Part shown: one piece after another, positions 54,918 through 64,000 of the stretch
How positions within the stretch are numbered: position 1 is the stretch's first letter
Layout: each line of letters starts with the position of its first letter
Assembly (NCBI GenBank): GCA_947470185.1
Contig: CANIRZ010000005.1
Coordinates: 1-64,000 of the forward strand
DNA length: 64,000 nucleotides
Source of the DNA: Sphingomonadales bacterium
GTDB taxonomy: Bacteria; Pseudomonadota; Alphaproteobacteria; Sphingomonadales; Sphingomonadaceae
Reading direction: 5' to 3'
Position numbers and translations under genes: made by a program
The notes under the pieces: generated by a model
What the model was told of the DNA's origin: nothing
Databases searched by the model: none
Seen by the model: the letters and a program-made list of their open reading frames with translations, nothing else

Positions 54918-55475
54918 ATGAATCTCACTTTTTTAAAAGCTATAGGTTCATCAATGGCGCTACTTCTCATTAACGGATGCGCCGACAACAGCGCCGATAA
55001 AGACGGCAATGGCGTCATCGACAGCAAAGAGCGCGCAGCGGAAATGAACTATGACGCATTCATTCCTATGAAGGCGGGGCTTTGGGAAACCAAGTTTGTC
55101 TTTGACGACGTCAATGTGCCGACCTTACGCAAGGCCCAAAAGCAGCAGATCATGGACGCGGTTGCGAAAAGCGCGTCAAGCCAGAGTTGCCTCACCGACG
55201 CCGAGGCCAAAAAGCCAGGTGCAGATTTCTTCGGTGGCGATGGCGCGGAAAAATGTGTCTACAAGTCGTTTGACGTATCGGGGCAGACTGTGAATATGAA
55301 TCTATCCTGCGCCATGGAGGGTATGGGCACCGTCGACATGGCGCTTGCTGGTATCATGGGGGAAACTGAATTCATTTACGACAGCAAGGTGGATGTCCGC
55401 CTGCCTATGGTCGGGACGGTAGCAATGAAGGGCAGGACAACGGGCAAATATGTAGGTGCGTGCCCCGCGTTATGA
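54918..55475 (+). CDS. DUF3617 lipoprotein with an EF-hand-like segment
   Basis: A 185-residue protein from the ATG at 54918. The signal ends in a lipobox, LLINGCADN. A short segment, DKDGNGVIDSKE (about 28-39), reads like an EF-hand calcium loop. The rest matches DUF3617: MKAGLWETKFVFDD near the start, paired cysteines in QSCLTDAEA and KCVYKS, and GRTTGKYVGACP at the end. The function is unknown. Its TGA overlaps the next ATG. Confidence 0.78.
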   Translation: MNLTFLKAIGSSMALLLINGCADNSADKDGNGVIDSKERAAEMNYDAFIPMKAGLWETKFVFDDVNVPTLRKAQKQQIMDAVAKSASSQSCLTDAEAKKPGADFFGGDGAEKCVYKSFDVSGQTVNMNLSCAMEGMGTVDMALAGIMGETEFIYDSKVDVRLPMVGTVAMKGRTTGKYVGACPAL

Positions 55476-56632
55476 TTGGTTTGCGCGGTATATGGCTTTC
55501 CGCTGCGGCGGCTGCGGCCATGCTGGTTTCCGGATGCGCGCCCCCTCTTGGCCTAGATAAAGCGGCGCCTGCGGTAATCAACATCAGGCCAGCAACCGTT
55601 ATGGTCAACTTTACAGCGGACAGTATCACCCCTGCGACGGTTGATGGCGATGCTGGCGTTGCGGGTCGTCCAGTCACGATAGATGACCCGGCCCGCGTTG
55701 CGTCTATTTCAAAGCTTGTGGTAGCGATTGCCGTTATGCGGTTGGTAGAGCAAGGCAAGCTGGATCTCGACCGCGATATAAGTGATTATCTCGGCTGGAA
55801 AGTGCGCAACCCGGCCTTTCCGGATGCGCCTATCACGCTGCGTGCGTTGTTGTCGCACCAAAGCGGGCTGCGCGACGCCGTGGACTATATCGTCCCACTT
55901 GATAGCAGCTTGGAGGCGGTGCTTGTTAACCCAAAGGCATGGGATGCGGGCCATGCCCCCGGCACATATTTCTCCTACGCCAATATCAATTCGCCTCTGA
56001 TCGCTGCAGTTATGGAAAGCGCGACACAGGAACGGTTCGACCGGCTGATGGCGCGACTGGTGCTTACGCCGCTTGAACTAGATGCATGCTATAACTGGGG
56101 TGCTGGGTGCAGTGACGGTCGGCGGGCGCAAGCCGTGACCTTGCTGCGGCCCAATGGCGACCTCGCGCGTGACGCCGCGCTGAAGGGCGCTGATCCATGC
56201 GCGGTGTATCCCGCCAGCGACGGCAGTTGTGACGTCGATAAAATGTATAAGCTCGGGCGTAATGGCTCGGCATTCAGCCCGCAGGGCGGCTTGCGTATTT
56301 CTGCACGCGACCTGAGCAAAGTTGGTCAATTGCTGCTGCGCAACGGCGCGCCCTTATTGTCGCCCAACAGCTTTGCCAATATGCTCGGCCCCGTGTGGAC
56401 CTTTGACGGCAAAAACGGCGACGATGATAAAGGCTATTTCATGGCTTATGGCCTTGGCGTGCACTGGTTGGTGGACAAAGAGGGGCGGCAATGGTTCGGT
56501 CATGTGGGGGAAGCCTATTCGCTACGGGCCGGATTTTGGATCAACCCCGCCGAACAGCGTGGATTTTATCGGTATGTGACGATGGTCGACGAATTCTCAA
56601 TAGTTGGCCATTGCTTTGACCGGTGCCCGTGA
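55472..56632 (+). CDS. Serine beta-lactamase-like hydrolase, lipoprotein
   Basis: A 386-residue protein of the beta-lactamase / class C-esterase family. The lipobox is MLVSGCAPP. The nucleophile is in ASISKLVVAIAVMRL (SxxK), the catalytic Tyr in FSYANINSPLI (YxN), and the third motif is GHVGEAYSLRAG (HxG). Proteins of this type are often esterases or D-aminopeptidases rather than drug-resistance enzymes. The ATG at 55472 overlaps the previous stop; a GTG at 55460 opens the frame. Confidence 0.88.
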   Translation: MIGLRGIWLSAAAAAAMLVSGCAPPLGLDKAAPAVINIRPATVMVNFTADSITPATVDGDAGVAGRPVTIDDPARVASISKLVVAIAVMRLVEQGKLDLDRDISDYLGWKVRNPAFPDAPITLRALLSHQSGLRDAVDYIVPLDSSLEAVLVNPKAWDAGHAPGTYFSYANINSPLIAAVMESATQERFDRLMARLVLTPLELDACYNWGAGCSDGRRAQAVTLLRPNGDLARDAALKGADPCAVYPASDGSCDVDKMYKLGRNGSAFSPQGGLRISARDLSKVGQLLLRNGAPLLSPNSFANMLGPVWTFDGKNGDDDKGYFMAYGLGVHWLVDKEGRQWFGHVGEAYSLRAGFWINPAEQRGFYRYVTMVDEFSIVGHCFDRCP

Positions 56633-56714
56633 TAGCGTGAAACTGAGATCAACGGAATGACTGGCTGTGGTGCGGCAAAACAACGCTGCACGCAGATTTA
56701 AGGGGGAGTATATC

Positions 56715-58049
56715 ATGATTAAGAAAGCAATTTTTGGCGCACTTTTGGCCAGCGCGACAGCCGCGACCCCCGCTGCTGCGGAACCGGATTACGCAGCCTC
56801 GGTAAAGGTGGACTATGACAAGTCGCTTGCGACATTGTGGGACCATTTCCACCGTAATCCTGAACTATCGTTCCGCGAGTATAAGACTGGCGCGCGCATG
56901 GCAGAAGAGCTTCGCGCCGTTCCTGGCATGGTGGTAACCGACAAAGTCGGTGGCACGGGCGTGGTCGGTATGCTGAAGAATGGTGATGGGCCCGTTGTTC
57001 TTATCCGTGCCGACATGGACGGCTTGCCCGTCCAAGAACGCTCCGGCTTGGCCAATTCCTCCACGGTGCGGCAGGTCGGGGTCGATGGCCTCGAAATGCC
57101 CGTCATGCACGCGTGTGGCCATGATGTGCATATCACGTCGATGGTCGGTACAGCGCGGCAAATGGCGCGGATGAAGGACCGTTGGAAGGGAACTATTCTG
57201 TTCATCGTTCAACCTGCCGAAGAACGTGTCGGCGGTGCCAAAGCAATGGTTCAGGACGGCCTCTATACCCGCTTTCCCAAGCCAGATTATGCTTTGGCTT
57301 TCCATATTGCAGCGGAGCTTGAGACCGGCAAAATATCCGCATCCGAAGGGATTCAATATTCATCCGCAGACAGCGTCGACATCCGCGTTCCGGGTATCGC
57401 GACCCATGGCGCTGCCCCGCACCTTGGCCGTGACCCAGTCTATATCGCTTCGCAAATTGTCGTTGGGATGCAGTCGATTATCAGCCGTGAAAAGGGCCCG
57501 TTGGACGCAGGTGTAATAACCGTGGGTGCCTTTCATGCCGGAACGAAGCATAATATCATCTCCGAATATGCAGATCTTCAGGTGACGGTGCGCGCCAACA
57601 GTCAGGCAGTGCGGGATCAATTGATTGCCTCGATCGAGCGCATGGCTAAGGGTATCGGTGCGGCCAACGGCTTGCCAGCCGACAAATTGCCCATCGTCAA
57701 GGTTAGCGAAAGCACGCCCGTGACCGTCAATGACAGCGCGCTCGCCCGCCGCTTGAACGGCGCGATTGCCAACGCCTTGGGCAAGGACGTTGTCGTGCCA
57801 TTCCGCCAGTCGAACATGGGCGCTGAGGACTTCGCATTCTTTGTGGATTCGCAATATGGCATCCCCGGCTATTATTTTGCCGTTGGTGGCACCAAACCCG
57901 AATGGATCGCCGCAGCAAAGAATGGCGGCGCGCCAGTGGCTGGCCACCATTCGCCCTTGTTCAAGATCGATCCGGAACCATCTGTTCGCTTGGGTATTGA
58001 GGCAATGACGGCGGCGGCGCTCGATCTGCTCGGAACAGGCAAGAGCTGA
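56715..58049 (+). CDS. M20-family amidohydrolase/peptidase, exported
   Basis: A 444-residue protein. The signal peptide MIKKAIFGALLASATAATPAAAE is followed by the M20D (hippurate hydrolase/IAA-amino-acid hydrolase) domain. LIRADMDGLPV, HACGHDVHITSM, QPAEERVGGA and the late ligand region GHHSPLF supply the di-metal site. It should cleave N-acyl amino acids or similar amides in the periplasm. AGGGGGAG lies 8 bases before the ATG. Confidence 0.93.
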   Translation: MIKKAIFGALLASATAATPAAAEPDYAASVKVDYDKSLATLWDHFHRNPELSFREYKTGARMAEELRAVPGMVVTDKVGGTGVVGMLKNGDGPVVLIRADMDGLPVQERSGLANSSTVRQVGVDGLEMPVMHACGHDVHITSMVGTARQMARMKDRWKGTILFIVQPAEERVGGAKAMVQDGLYTRFPKPDYALAFHIAAELETGKISASEGIQYSSADSVDIRVPGIATHGAAPHLGRDPVYIASQIVVGMQSIISREKGPLDAGVITVGAFHAGTKHNIISEYADLQVTVRANSQAVRDQLIASIERMAKGIGAANGLPADKLPIVKVSESTPVTVNDSALARRLNGAIANALGKDVVVPFRQSNMGAEDFAFFVDSQYGIPGYYFAVGGTKPEWIAAAKNGGAPVAGHHSPLFKIDPEPSVRLGIEAMTAAALDLLGTGKS

Positions 58050-58081
58050 TCGCTGCGAGCGGAAGGGTATAGGAAGGCCAG

Positions 58082-58402
58082 ATGGCGAGAAAAATACGCG
58101 ATCATTACGAACAGGATGACGCGTTAGGTGCGCCTGAAATAGCATGCTGGCTCTGCACCCGCCCGATGGGTGAAGTGACTGAATGGCATCATCCCGTCCC
58201 GAAAAGTCGGGGCGGGAAGGAACGGCAACCAGTGCATCCGATTTGCCACCGCACGATCCATGCCAACTTTACCAACAGTGATCTCGAAAAGCGTTTTGCA
58301 ACTGTCGAGGCGCTTTTGGCGCATCCAGAAATCGGACGGTTTGTTGACTGGATTGCCAACAAACCGTCTGACTTTAATGCACCGACCAAAGAGCGGCGTT
58401 AG
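58082..58402 (+). CDS. Small HNH endonuclease-like protein
   Basis: A 106-residue protein with a zinc knuckle and HNH core: CWLCTRPMG, then EWHHPVPKSRGGKERQPVHPICHRTIHANFT. The pattern Cys-x2-Cys ... His-His ... Cys-His ... His is typical of HNH domains. No phage, restriction or mobile context is seen, so a role is unclear. The stop overlaps the convergent gene's stop. Confidence 0.82.
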   Translation: MARKIRDHYEQDDALGAPEIACWLCTRPMGEVTEWHHPVPKSRGGKERQPVHPICHRTIHANFTNSDLEKRFATVEALLAHPEIGRFVDWIANKPSDFNAPTKERR

Positions 58403-58881
58403 CCCGTTTTTTCAGGCATCATAGACGAGTGCAAATGGTCGATTTTCCACTTTCCGTCTTCAATACGGTAGAGAAAAGAATAGCGCGCATTGATGTCTGT
58501 TTTGGCGCCTGTGGAGGGGTCAGTCACGGTGACAGTCCAAGTGCCCACCCGTGCTGCGCTGTTGCAGCCCAACTTCACTGTGCTGCTATTGATCGTGCCC
58601 ACCGGACTTGGTTTTAGAAATCCGACAAAATAGTCCCGGATGCCTGCGTGGTCCGTCCGAGGTGTGTTGGAAACGGTGGCCAAAAGCACCGCATCCTTGG
58701 TAAACAGCTGCGTCACCATATCGGGGTTCTTCGACGCCCACGCATTGTTGAAATCGGTGAAGAGTGATTCAATTTCGGACGGTTGCACCGCCGTGCATTT
58801 CTGGGTCGTTGAAGGCTTGGCTTGCGCCGGTACCGCCATGATGGAAGCTACAACACATGCACCGAAAACATACTTGTTCAT
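58399..58881 (-). CDS. SnoaL/DUF4440-like exported protein
   Basis: A 160-residue protein. The signal peptide MNKYVFGACVVASIMAVPAQA is followed by a cystatin-like alpha+beta fold: EIESLFTDFNNAWASKNPDMVTQLFTKDAVLLATVS, HAGIRDYFVGFL and YSFLYRIEDGKWKIDHLHSSMMP. This matches the SgcJ/CaMKII-association-like NTF2 families. It may bind a small ligand; activity is unknown. Confidence 0.8.
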   Translation of the reverse strand: MNKYVFGACVVASIMAVPAQAKPSTTQKCTAVQPSEIESLFTDFNNAWASKNPDMVTQLFTKDAVLLATVSNTPRTDHAGIRDYFVGFLKPSPVGTINSSTVKLGCNSAARVGTWTVTVTDPSTGAKTDINARYSFLYRIEDGKWKIDHLHSSMMPEKTG

Positions 58882-58915
58882 GTCATTTTTCTCCTATTGG
58901 TTATGCGGCTAAACT

Positions 58916-59905
58916 CTAAACGGGATTGGAGGCTTGAACCTCCCCCCGGGTCTTCCAAAGCGAAAATCCAATACCTCCCAAGATAAGCGCGAAGGTTACT
59001 CCAAGGCTAAGCACCGGCGGGAATTTGTCGCCATCCATTAGGAAGTCGGACACAAAAATTTTCGACCCGATGAAGACCAAAACCAGCGCCAGCGCATATT
59101 TCAGATAATGGAAACGATGCACCATCGCGGCCAGCGCAAAGTACAAGGCACGCAAGCCCAATATCGCCATGATGTTTGATGTGTAGACAATGAAGGTATC
59201 GGTGGTGATCGCAAAGATCGCTGGCACCGAGTCTACGGCAAACACAAGGTCGGCCAAGTTGATGACCACCAAAGCGAGCAATAACGGTGTGGCTGCACGC
59301 ACCATTTTGCCGGTCTTCTCGTCCGGCACCTTTACGAAGAACTTCTCGTCATGAAGCTCCTTGGTCACGCGCATATGGGTTGATATATATTTGACGACCG
59401 GGTTCTTCGCGACATCCATTTCTTGGTCACCACTGAACAGCATCTTGATGCCCGTTCCGATGAGGAAGGCCGCGAAGATATATAGCGTCCAATAATATTC
59501 CTGCACAATGGCAGCGCCTGCCGCAATCATGAGGCCGCGCAACACAATGACCGCGATAATGCCCCACAAAAGCGCACGATATTGATATTTGCGCGGTATC
59601 GCGAAAAAGGTGAAAATCAGGCTGATGACAAAAACGTTATCAATCGACAGCGCCTTTTCGATGAAAAAGCCCGTATAATATTTCATGCCCATGTCGGCGC
59701 CCTTTTGGAACCAGACCCACAGACCGAAGAGCATCGCAATACTGATGTAGAAAGCAGAGAGCTTCAGGCTCTCGGCGATGCCCATTTCCTTGTCTTCCTT
59801 ATGCAGGATGCCAAGGTCGAAAGCGGTCAACGCGACCACAATGCCAAGAAACGATAACCAAAACCAGACCGGCGTCCCCAGCCAGTCCATCATCAAAAAT
59901 TCCAT
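58916..59905 (-). CDS. TerC-family integral membrane protein
   Basis: A 329-residue protein with about nine helices. ALSIDNVFVISLIFTFFAIPRKYQYRALLWGI and LVVINLADLVFAVDSVPAIFAITTDTFIVYTSNIMAILGLRALYF are the two family signatures, with the membrane Asp residues. TerC proteins are associated with tellurite resistance and, in the Alx/MntP-like sense, manganese export. No ter genes are nearby, so metal homeostasis is the likelier role. Confidence 0.92.
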   Translation of the reverse strand: MEFLMMDWLGTPVWFWLSFLGIVVALTAFDLGILHKEDKEMGIAESLKLSAFYISIAMLFGLWVWFQKGADMGMKYYTGFFIEKALSIDNVFVISLIFTFFAIPRKYQYRALLWGIIAVIVLRGLMIAAGAAIVQEYYWTLYIFAAFLIGTGIKMLFSGDQEMDVAKNPVVKYISTHMRVTKELHDEKFFVKVPDEKTGKMVRAATPLLLALVVINLADLVFAVDSVPAIFAITTDTFIVYTSNIMAILGLRALYFALAAMVHRFHYLKYALALVLVFIGSKIFVSDFLMDGDKFPPVLSLGVTFALILGGIGFSLWKTRGEVQASNPV

Positions 59906-59993
59906 GAAATAATTCCCTGTTGCACACTAATGCCGGCACTGCCCCGGCCTAGTCCAGCCAATCGCAGTGCCAGCAGTTACAAATTAGATTTTG

Positions 59994-60176
59994 TTACTGC
60001 GACTTATCCGCCCGAATGGCGCGTGCGTAGTTCTGCAGTCGGTCTTTGACCGCCAATTTAAGCCGCTTCAGCTTTTGGATCCGGAATCTATCGGGCCAGC
60101 GCCGGGCAATCTCCGCGCGCAATTCGCGGTCTATCCTCTGGTGATATTGCATCAGGCGAAACGACGAAATAGTCAT
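59994..60176 (-). CDS. DUF465 (YdcH-like) small protein
   Basis: A 60-residue basic helical protein (MTISSFRLMQYHQRIDRELRAEIARRWPDRFRIQKLKRLKLAVKDRL). The pattern HxxIDxEL...R.PD..R...LK..KL..KDR is the DUF465 family, a predicted two-helix hairpin. The start at 60176 has GAGG 8 bases upstream. The 234 bases between it and dapD hold nothing recognised. Confidence 0.85.
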   Translation of the reverse strand: MTISSFRLMQYHQRIDRELRAEIARRWPDRFRIQKLKRLKLAVKDRLQNYARAIRADKSQ

Positions 60177-60410
60177 GACATCATCCTCATTGAACATAGT
60201 TGAAGTTCAATCGGATGCTCCGGGCTCGGCCTAGCGTATTTCGGGGGTTTGAAGACCGCCTGACCAATGCACCGGAAACATCCGATGCGGCCGACATCAC
60301 GTTTCTTCCGAAGAAGCAAACGTCAGAGGGGCCCGGTCCGCCCCCACGATATGGAGCGATTCTGTCTGAATTGCAAGATAGTTTGCCGTGTTCTGGATCG
60401 GTCTGCCGAC

Positions 60411-61250
60411 TTAATCCCTCAACAGGTCGTTGATTGCGGTCTTTGCGCGGGTCTGTGCATCGACGCGTTTAACGATGACTGCACAGGAGAGATTTGGGCC
60501 GGGACTGCCATCGGGCAACGCTTTGCCGGGTATCGAGCCAGGCACCACAACGGAATAAGCAGGCACGCGGCCGACGAAGACTTCGCCCGTCGTGCGGTCA
60601 ATAATCTTGCTGGTTGAACTGATGAAGACGCCCATGGATAACACTGCGCCTTCCTCGACAATCACGCCTTCGACAACTTCGGAACGCGCGCCGATGAAGC
60701 AATTGTCTTCAATGATGACTGGCCCCGCCTGAAGCGGTTCCAACACGCCGCCAATGCCTACGCCGCCCGACAAATGCACATTCTTGCCGATCTGCGCGCA
60801 GCTTCCCACCGTTGCCCAAGTATCAACCATGGTCCCCTCATCCACACGCGCGCCGATGTTGACGAAGCTGGGCATCAGAACAACGTTTTTGCCGACATAG
60901 CTACCGCGGCGGGCCACAGCGCCCGGCACAACACGGAAACCTGCTGTTCGGAACCGTTCAGCATCCCAACCGCTGAATTTCGAGGGCACTTTGTCGTAAG
61001 CCGGCGCACCTGCAGAGCCGCAATCGACAATGACATTGTCGTTTAGGCGGAAGGACAATAGCACCGCCTTTTTCAGCCACTGGTTCACCTGCCATGTGCC
61101 ATCGCGTTTTTCAGCGACGCGGAATGATCCATCATCCAATCCCGCCAAAGCTGTCTGCACTGCATCACGTAATTCGCCTTGGGTGGCGCTGGAAACACCG
61201 TCGCGTGCGTCCCAAGCGGCGTTAATGATTGTGGCTAGCTGGTCAGTCAT
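60411..61250 (-). CDS. dapD: Tetrahydrodipicolinate N-succinyltransferase
   Basis: Lysine/diaminopimelate synthesis: succinylates tetrahydrodipicolinate using succinyl-CoA. 279 residues. It has an N-terminal helical domain and then a left-handed beta-helix of hexapeptide repeats ([53 protein letters not shown]). [29 protein letters not shown] follows. The ATG overlaps the stop of the upstream HAD gene by four bases. Confidence 0.97.
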   Translation of the reverse strand: MTDQLATIINAAWDARDGVSSATQGELRDAVQTALAGLDDGSFRVAEKRDGTWQVNQWLKKAVLLSFRLNDNVIVDCGSAGAPAYDKVPSKFSGWDAERFRTAGFRVVPGAVARRGSYVGKNVVLMPSFVNIGARVDEGTMVDTWATVGSCAQIGKNVHLSGGVGIGGVLEPLQAGPVIIEDNCFIGARSEVVEGVIVEEGAVLSMGVFISSTSKIIDRTTGEVFVGRVPAYSVVVPGSIPGKALPDGSPGPNLSCAVIVKRVDAQTRAKTAINDLLRD

Positions 61251-61924
61251 ATTGTGCCTTCCATTGTGTGGATGGAGGAAAGCCAGTCATTCAGATCGGC
61301 AATCTCTTGATCTACAAATTCTTCTGTGTTGCTGCTAACAGCTTCGGTGCCGTGGTTCACCCAAATTGTTGTCATGCCCAACGCTTTGGCCGGCGCAAGG
61401 TTGTGCGCGGAATCCTCGACAAATAGCGCGCGTGCCGGATTAATATCAAGCTGCGCACACAGGCTATCATAACTTTCCACCGCGGGTTTTGGCACATGCT
61501 GCATCCGGTGAATATCGAAGATGTCTTCAAACAGGTTATCAAGCCCGCGCGCTGCCAAGACCCGCTCCGCATATGGTGCATCCGCATTGGTGAAGATTAG
61601 CTTCCGACCGGGTAGCGATATAATTTGACGACGCAAATCTGCGTCTGGGCGCAGAAGGTCCATGTCGACATCATGCACGAAATCTAGATAGCCATTCGGA
61701 TCCACCTTGTGTTCGGCCATCAACCCCCCAAGCGTCGTGCCATATTTCTTCCAATAGGTGTGCCGTATTTTGTGGGCTTCATCCGACCCGATATTGAAAT
61801 GCTTTTCGACAAACAAAGCTATGCGGTCCCGGACTTGCGCCATAATGTTGGCTTCTGGTCCGTACAGGGTTAGGTCTAGATCGAAGATCCAAGTATCGAT
61901 ATGTGCGAAAGGAGATTGCATCAA
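61247..61924 (-). CDS. Pyrimidine 5'-nucleotidase-like HAD hydrolase
   Basis: A 225-residue HAD-IA protein of the TIGR01993 type. Motif I is [22 protein letters not shown], motif II is [15 protein letters not shown], and motif IV is [19 protein letters not shown]. It matches the bacterial/yeast Sdt1-like group that dephosphorylates pyrimidine nucleotides and pyridoxal phosphate-type substrates. It is translationally coupled to dapD. Confidence 0.88.
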   Translation of the reverse strand: MMQSPFAHIDTWIFDLDLTLYGPEANIMAQVRDRIALFVEKHFNIGSDEAHKIRHTYWKKYGTTLGGLMAEHKVDPNGYLDFVHDVDMDLLRPDADLRRQIISLPGRKLIFTNADAPYAERVLAARGLDNLFEDIFDIHRMQHVPKPAVESYDSLCAQLDINPARALFVEDSAHNLAPAKALGMTTIWVNHGTEAVSSNTEEFVDQEIADLNDWLSSIHTMEGTI

Positions 61925-62044
61925 CGGCGCCTAACAACATACCCTGCGTTACTCAACGGGCATGTTAAGCCTACCGAAAGAGAATCATGTTTACATGTGC
62001 CATTCTGTGGATGAGGGTTACACGTTCATGACTGTGTTTCGATT

Positions 62045-64000
62045 ATGACTACAGCCCGGGTTGATCGCAAAATAGCAATCGGCACATCGGTTGTTTTTGC
62101 ACTCGCACTGTCCGCATGCGGCGGTGGCGGCGGCGTGAATTCGACCCCCGTGCCGGTTCCACCCACGGCAGACTTGCCCCCTGCACCCCCAACGCCGCCG
62201 GTTGTAGTTACACCGCCTCCTCCGCCAGTCGTGGTCGCTCCTCCACCGTCTCCCCCGCCTCCGCCGCCTGTTGTGGTCGCGCCCCCCCCCGCCCCCGCCG
62301 TCGACGAATTTCACAACAACAGAATATCTCCGGTCAGATGGGCCGAGCTTTCACCGTGCGATCACGGCTTATCAGGCGGGCGCTACCGGGCGAGGCGTAA
62401 CCGTTGGTGTGATCGATTCAGGGATTGATCCTAATAGCCACGAGTTCACTGGCCGCATTCATGCACAGTCGGGCGACGTGACGGGTGCGGGCAGGCCACT
62501 TGGCGATGACGACGGCCACGGTACTGAGGTGACGCGAGTCATTGCAGCTGCCAAAGATGATCGCGATGTACATGGCATCGCCTATAATGCGACAATATTA
62601 GCGCTTCGGGCGGATCAGGCGGGAAGCTGTACCACGGCAGCCCCCGGCAAAGATGCGGCTTCATGTTCCTTTTTTGATACCTCCATTGCAGCAGGGGTCA
62701 ACCGTGCGGTCGACAATGGCGCGCGTGTCATAAACATTTCACTCGGCGGTGCGGGCGGCGCGAGTACAACACTACGTGCTGCGATAAATCGGGCGACCTT
62801 GGCCGGAGTCGTTATTGTTGTATCCGCTGGTAATGAGGGCAATGACGCTGCGCCCGCATTTGACCCGAACAACCCAAGCCCCTTTGCTCAGGCCCTATTG
62901 GCCAACGGAAACGGGCTCGTTATCATTTCGACATCTGTCGATGACAATGATGTCATATCTAACTTCAGTAACAAGGCGGGTGTTTCGCAAAATGCAGTGT
63001 TGTCTGCATTGGGGCAAGGCATTTGCTGCGAATATCAGAACGACACCATCTACCGTTTCGTCGAAAATGGTCAGACTTTTGTTCGGACTTTTAATGGCAC
63101 GTCTTTCTCTGCGGCACAGATTTCCGGAGCGGCGGCCCTGCTAGCGCAAGCCTTTCCCAATCTCACGGGTGCACAGATTGTAAGTCTACTTTTGTCGTCA
63201 GCGCGTGATTCAGGCGCTACCGGCACTGATGCGATTTACGGACGCGGCATATTGGATATTGGGCGCGCCGTTGCGCCCGCCGGAACGACGTCGCTCGCAG
63301 GCACCACTATGGCAGTTCCGCTCAGTGGAAATGGAGGCACAACGTCGGCACCTATGGGGGATGTTGCTTTATCCAATAAGCCGTTACAGGCGGTGGTGCT
63401 CGACAGCTATGGCCGCGCCTATGATATCAACATTGCTGAAGGCATACACGCAAGCGCCCCGCGCCTGCGGCTTACGCCCGCTTTGGCCGATCAAGGACGT
63501 TCGGTCAGTCTGTCGCGGGGAACAACTGAACTCGCCTTTTCGATTAGCGCGCGCAATGGCGGCCATACCGAGCTTGCGCCGCTGACTCTGTCCCATGGGC
63601 AGCGGAACCAGGCGCGTATATTGGCCGGCCGCATCAGTGCCACCATCGCGCGCGATACGCGGTTTAGCCTTGGTATTCGCCAAGCAGCTGCTGGACAGGT
63701 TGCGGCCTTGCAAGGCATGTCTGGCGGCGCTTTCCTGACCGCGACAGATGCACGCATGGAGGGTGGGCTCGAAAGGACGCCAGATCAATCTTTCGCGATG
63801 CGCCATCAGCTTGGTCGCTTCGGCCTGACAGGGAATGTCGAAACCGGCGCGACACATATGTTTGAACGCGGCCCCGCCGTGTTTTCCCGCACCACGCAAA
63901 AACGCTACCCTTATGCGTCAGTTGGGCTTGGCGTAGATCGCCCGATTGGCCCAGCTAAATTTGCCGTGGGTGCAAATTGGATCCGTGAAGACGAGACCAT
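62045..64000 (+). CDS. S8 serine protease lipoprotein with an apparent frameshift; 3' end outside window
   Basis: From the ATG at 62045 the frame encodes a signal with lipobox (ALALSACGGGG, Cys25) and a Pro/Val-rich linker (to about residue 85), then drifts out of frame and stops at 62428. The subtilisin domain is in another frame, open from the C tract to the end of the window: TTEYLRSDGPSFHRAITAY, GVTVGVIDSGID (Asp), DDDGHGTEV (His), VIVVSAGNEG (oxyanion Asn), NGTSFSAAQISGAAAL (Ser). The triad is intact. The frames join if one C is removed from the nine at 62282-62290. This is either phase variation, decay or a base-calling error. Beyond about 63300 the sequence is repetitive and beta-rich, as before an autotransporter barrel, but the end is not visible. 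Confidence 0.8.
62282..62290 (+). repeat. Nine-cytosine homopolymer in the protease linker
   Basis: Nine consecutive C lie in the codons for the Pro-rich linker. Eight would join the signal/linker frame to the catalytic frame. Such a tract is slippage-prone during replication and also error-prone in sequencing. Confidence 0.9.

Noticed and set aside
55472-56632. Serine hydrolase as a true beta-lactamase resistance gene
   Set aside because: It has the fold motifs, but also a lipobox and an adjacent DUF3617 gene, and no AmpR-like regulator. Esterase or peptidase activity is at least as likely.
58082-58402. HNH gene as part of a restriction, homing or phage module
   Set aside because: Neighbours are an amidohydrolase and a SnoaL-like gene; no methylase, intron or phage genes nearby.
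60177-60410. A 36-codon minus-strand frame (begins MSAASDVSG) and a Cys-containing plus frame between the DUF465 gene and dapD
   Set aside because: No ribosome site for the first. The second overlaps the 3' end of dapD and has no family support.

Overview
The window reads as chromosomal DNA of an alphaproteobacterium, most likely a member of the Sphingomonadales. The reasons are protein content and gene neighbourhoods: a DivK-like receiver beside a DUF3572 protein, an rnd-lptC-lptA-lptB-rpoN run, ileS-lspA followed by DUF3035-type lipoproteins, zinc-free L36 and L33, and dispersed GC-rich palindromes typical of sphingomonad intergenic DNA. Genus and species cannot be fixed from the sequence alone. 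No rRNA, tRNA, CRISPR array or complete insertion sequence was found.

Layout. 1-3115 (mostly minus): etfB (cut by the left edge), sucC, a HAD phosphatase and rpmJ. 3269-15874 (plus): a housekeeping run with a DUF4136-like lipoprotein, an M14 carboxypeptidase, a GNAT protein, gpmA, purE-purK, folA, an M19 dipeptidase, ribF, a GDPD-like protein, ileS, lspA and two related lipoproteins. 15896-18811 (minus): dxs, a Zur-type Fur regulator and a MerC protein behind a candidate Zur operator. 18895-22058 (plus): ctaA, rplM-rpsI and an esterase. 22064-26432: a small surface-polymer-type island (flippase, CDP-glycerol transferase-like protein, PgpC-like phosphatase, nucleotidyltransferase). 26451-30683 (minus): rpoN, lptB, lptA, lptC and an RNase D-like exonuclease. 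30899-35826: a double cold-shock protein, Dps, rpmG, divK and an overlapping four-gene run. 35895-47706: an acyl-CoA catabolic cluster (acyl-CoA dehydrogenase, two crotonases, ligase, aldehyde dehydrogenase, thiolase, SDR, TetR, CoA-transferase, thiolase-like protein). 48001-61924: mixed genes including a small HTH/membrane-protein pair, thrS, uvrB, an M20 amidohydrolase, TerC and dapD. 62045-64000: an S8 serine protease lipoprotein cut by the right edge.

The most unusual signals are these. (1) A nine-cytosine run at 62282-62290 puts the lipoprotein signal and linker of the S8 protease out of frame with its intact catalytic domain. (2) A 262-bp foldback element with 31-bp terminal inverted repeats and TA flanks supplies the last 11 codons and the stop of a thiolase-like gene. 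(3) Three helically phased direct repeats precede the HTH/membrane-protein pair. (4) A promoter architecture, TTGAC(T/G)-N17-CAT(T/A)GG, recurs before etfB, rplM and rpmG, and in rpmG it is followed at once by a terminator-like hairpin. (5) A palindromic repeat supplies the ribosome binding site of lspA.

Starts were moved inward from the longest open frame where a ribosome binding site, signal peptide or family start supported it. All functional names rest on motifs and family resemblance read by eye; no database search was run.
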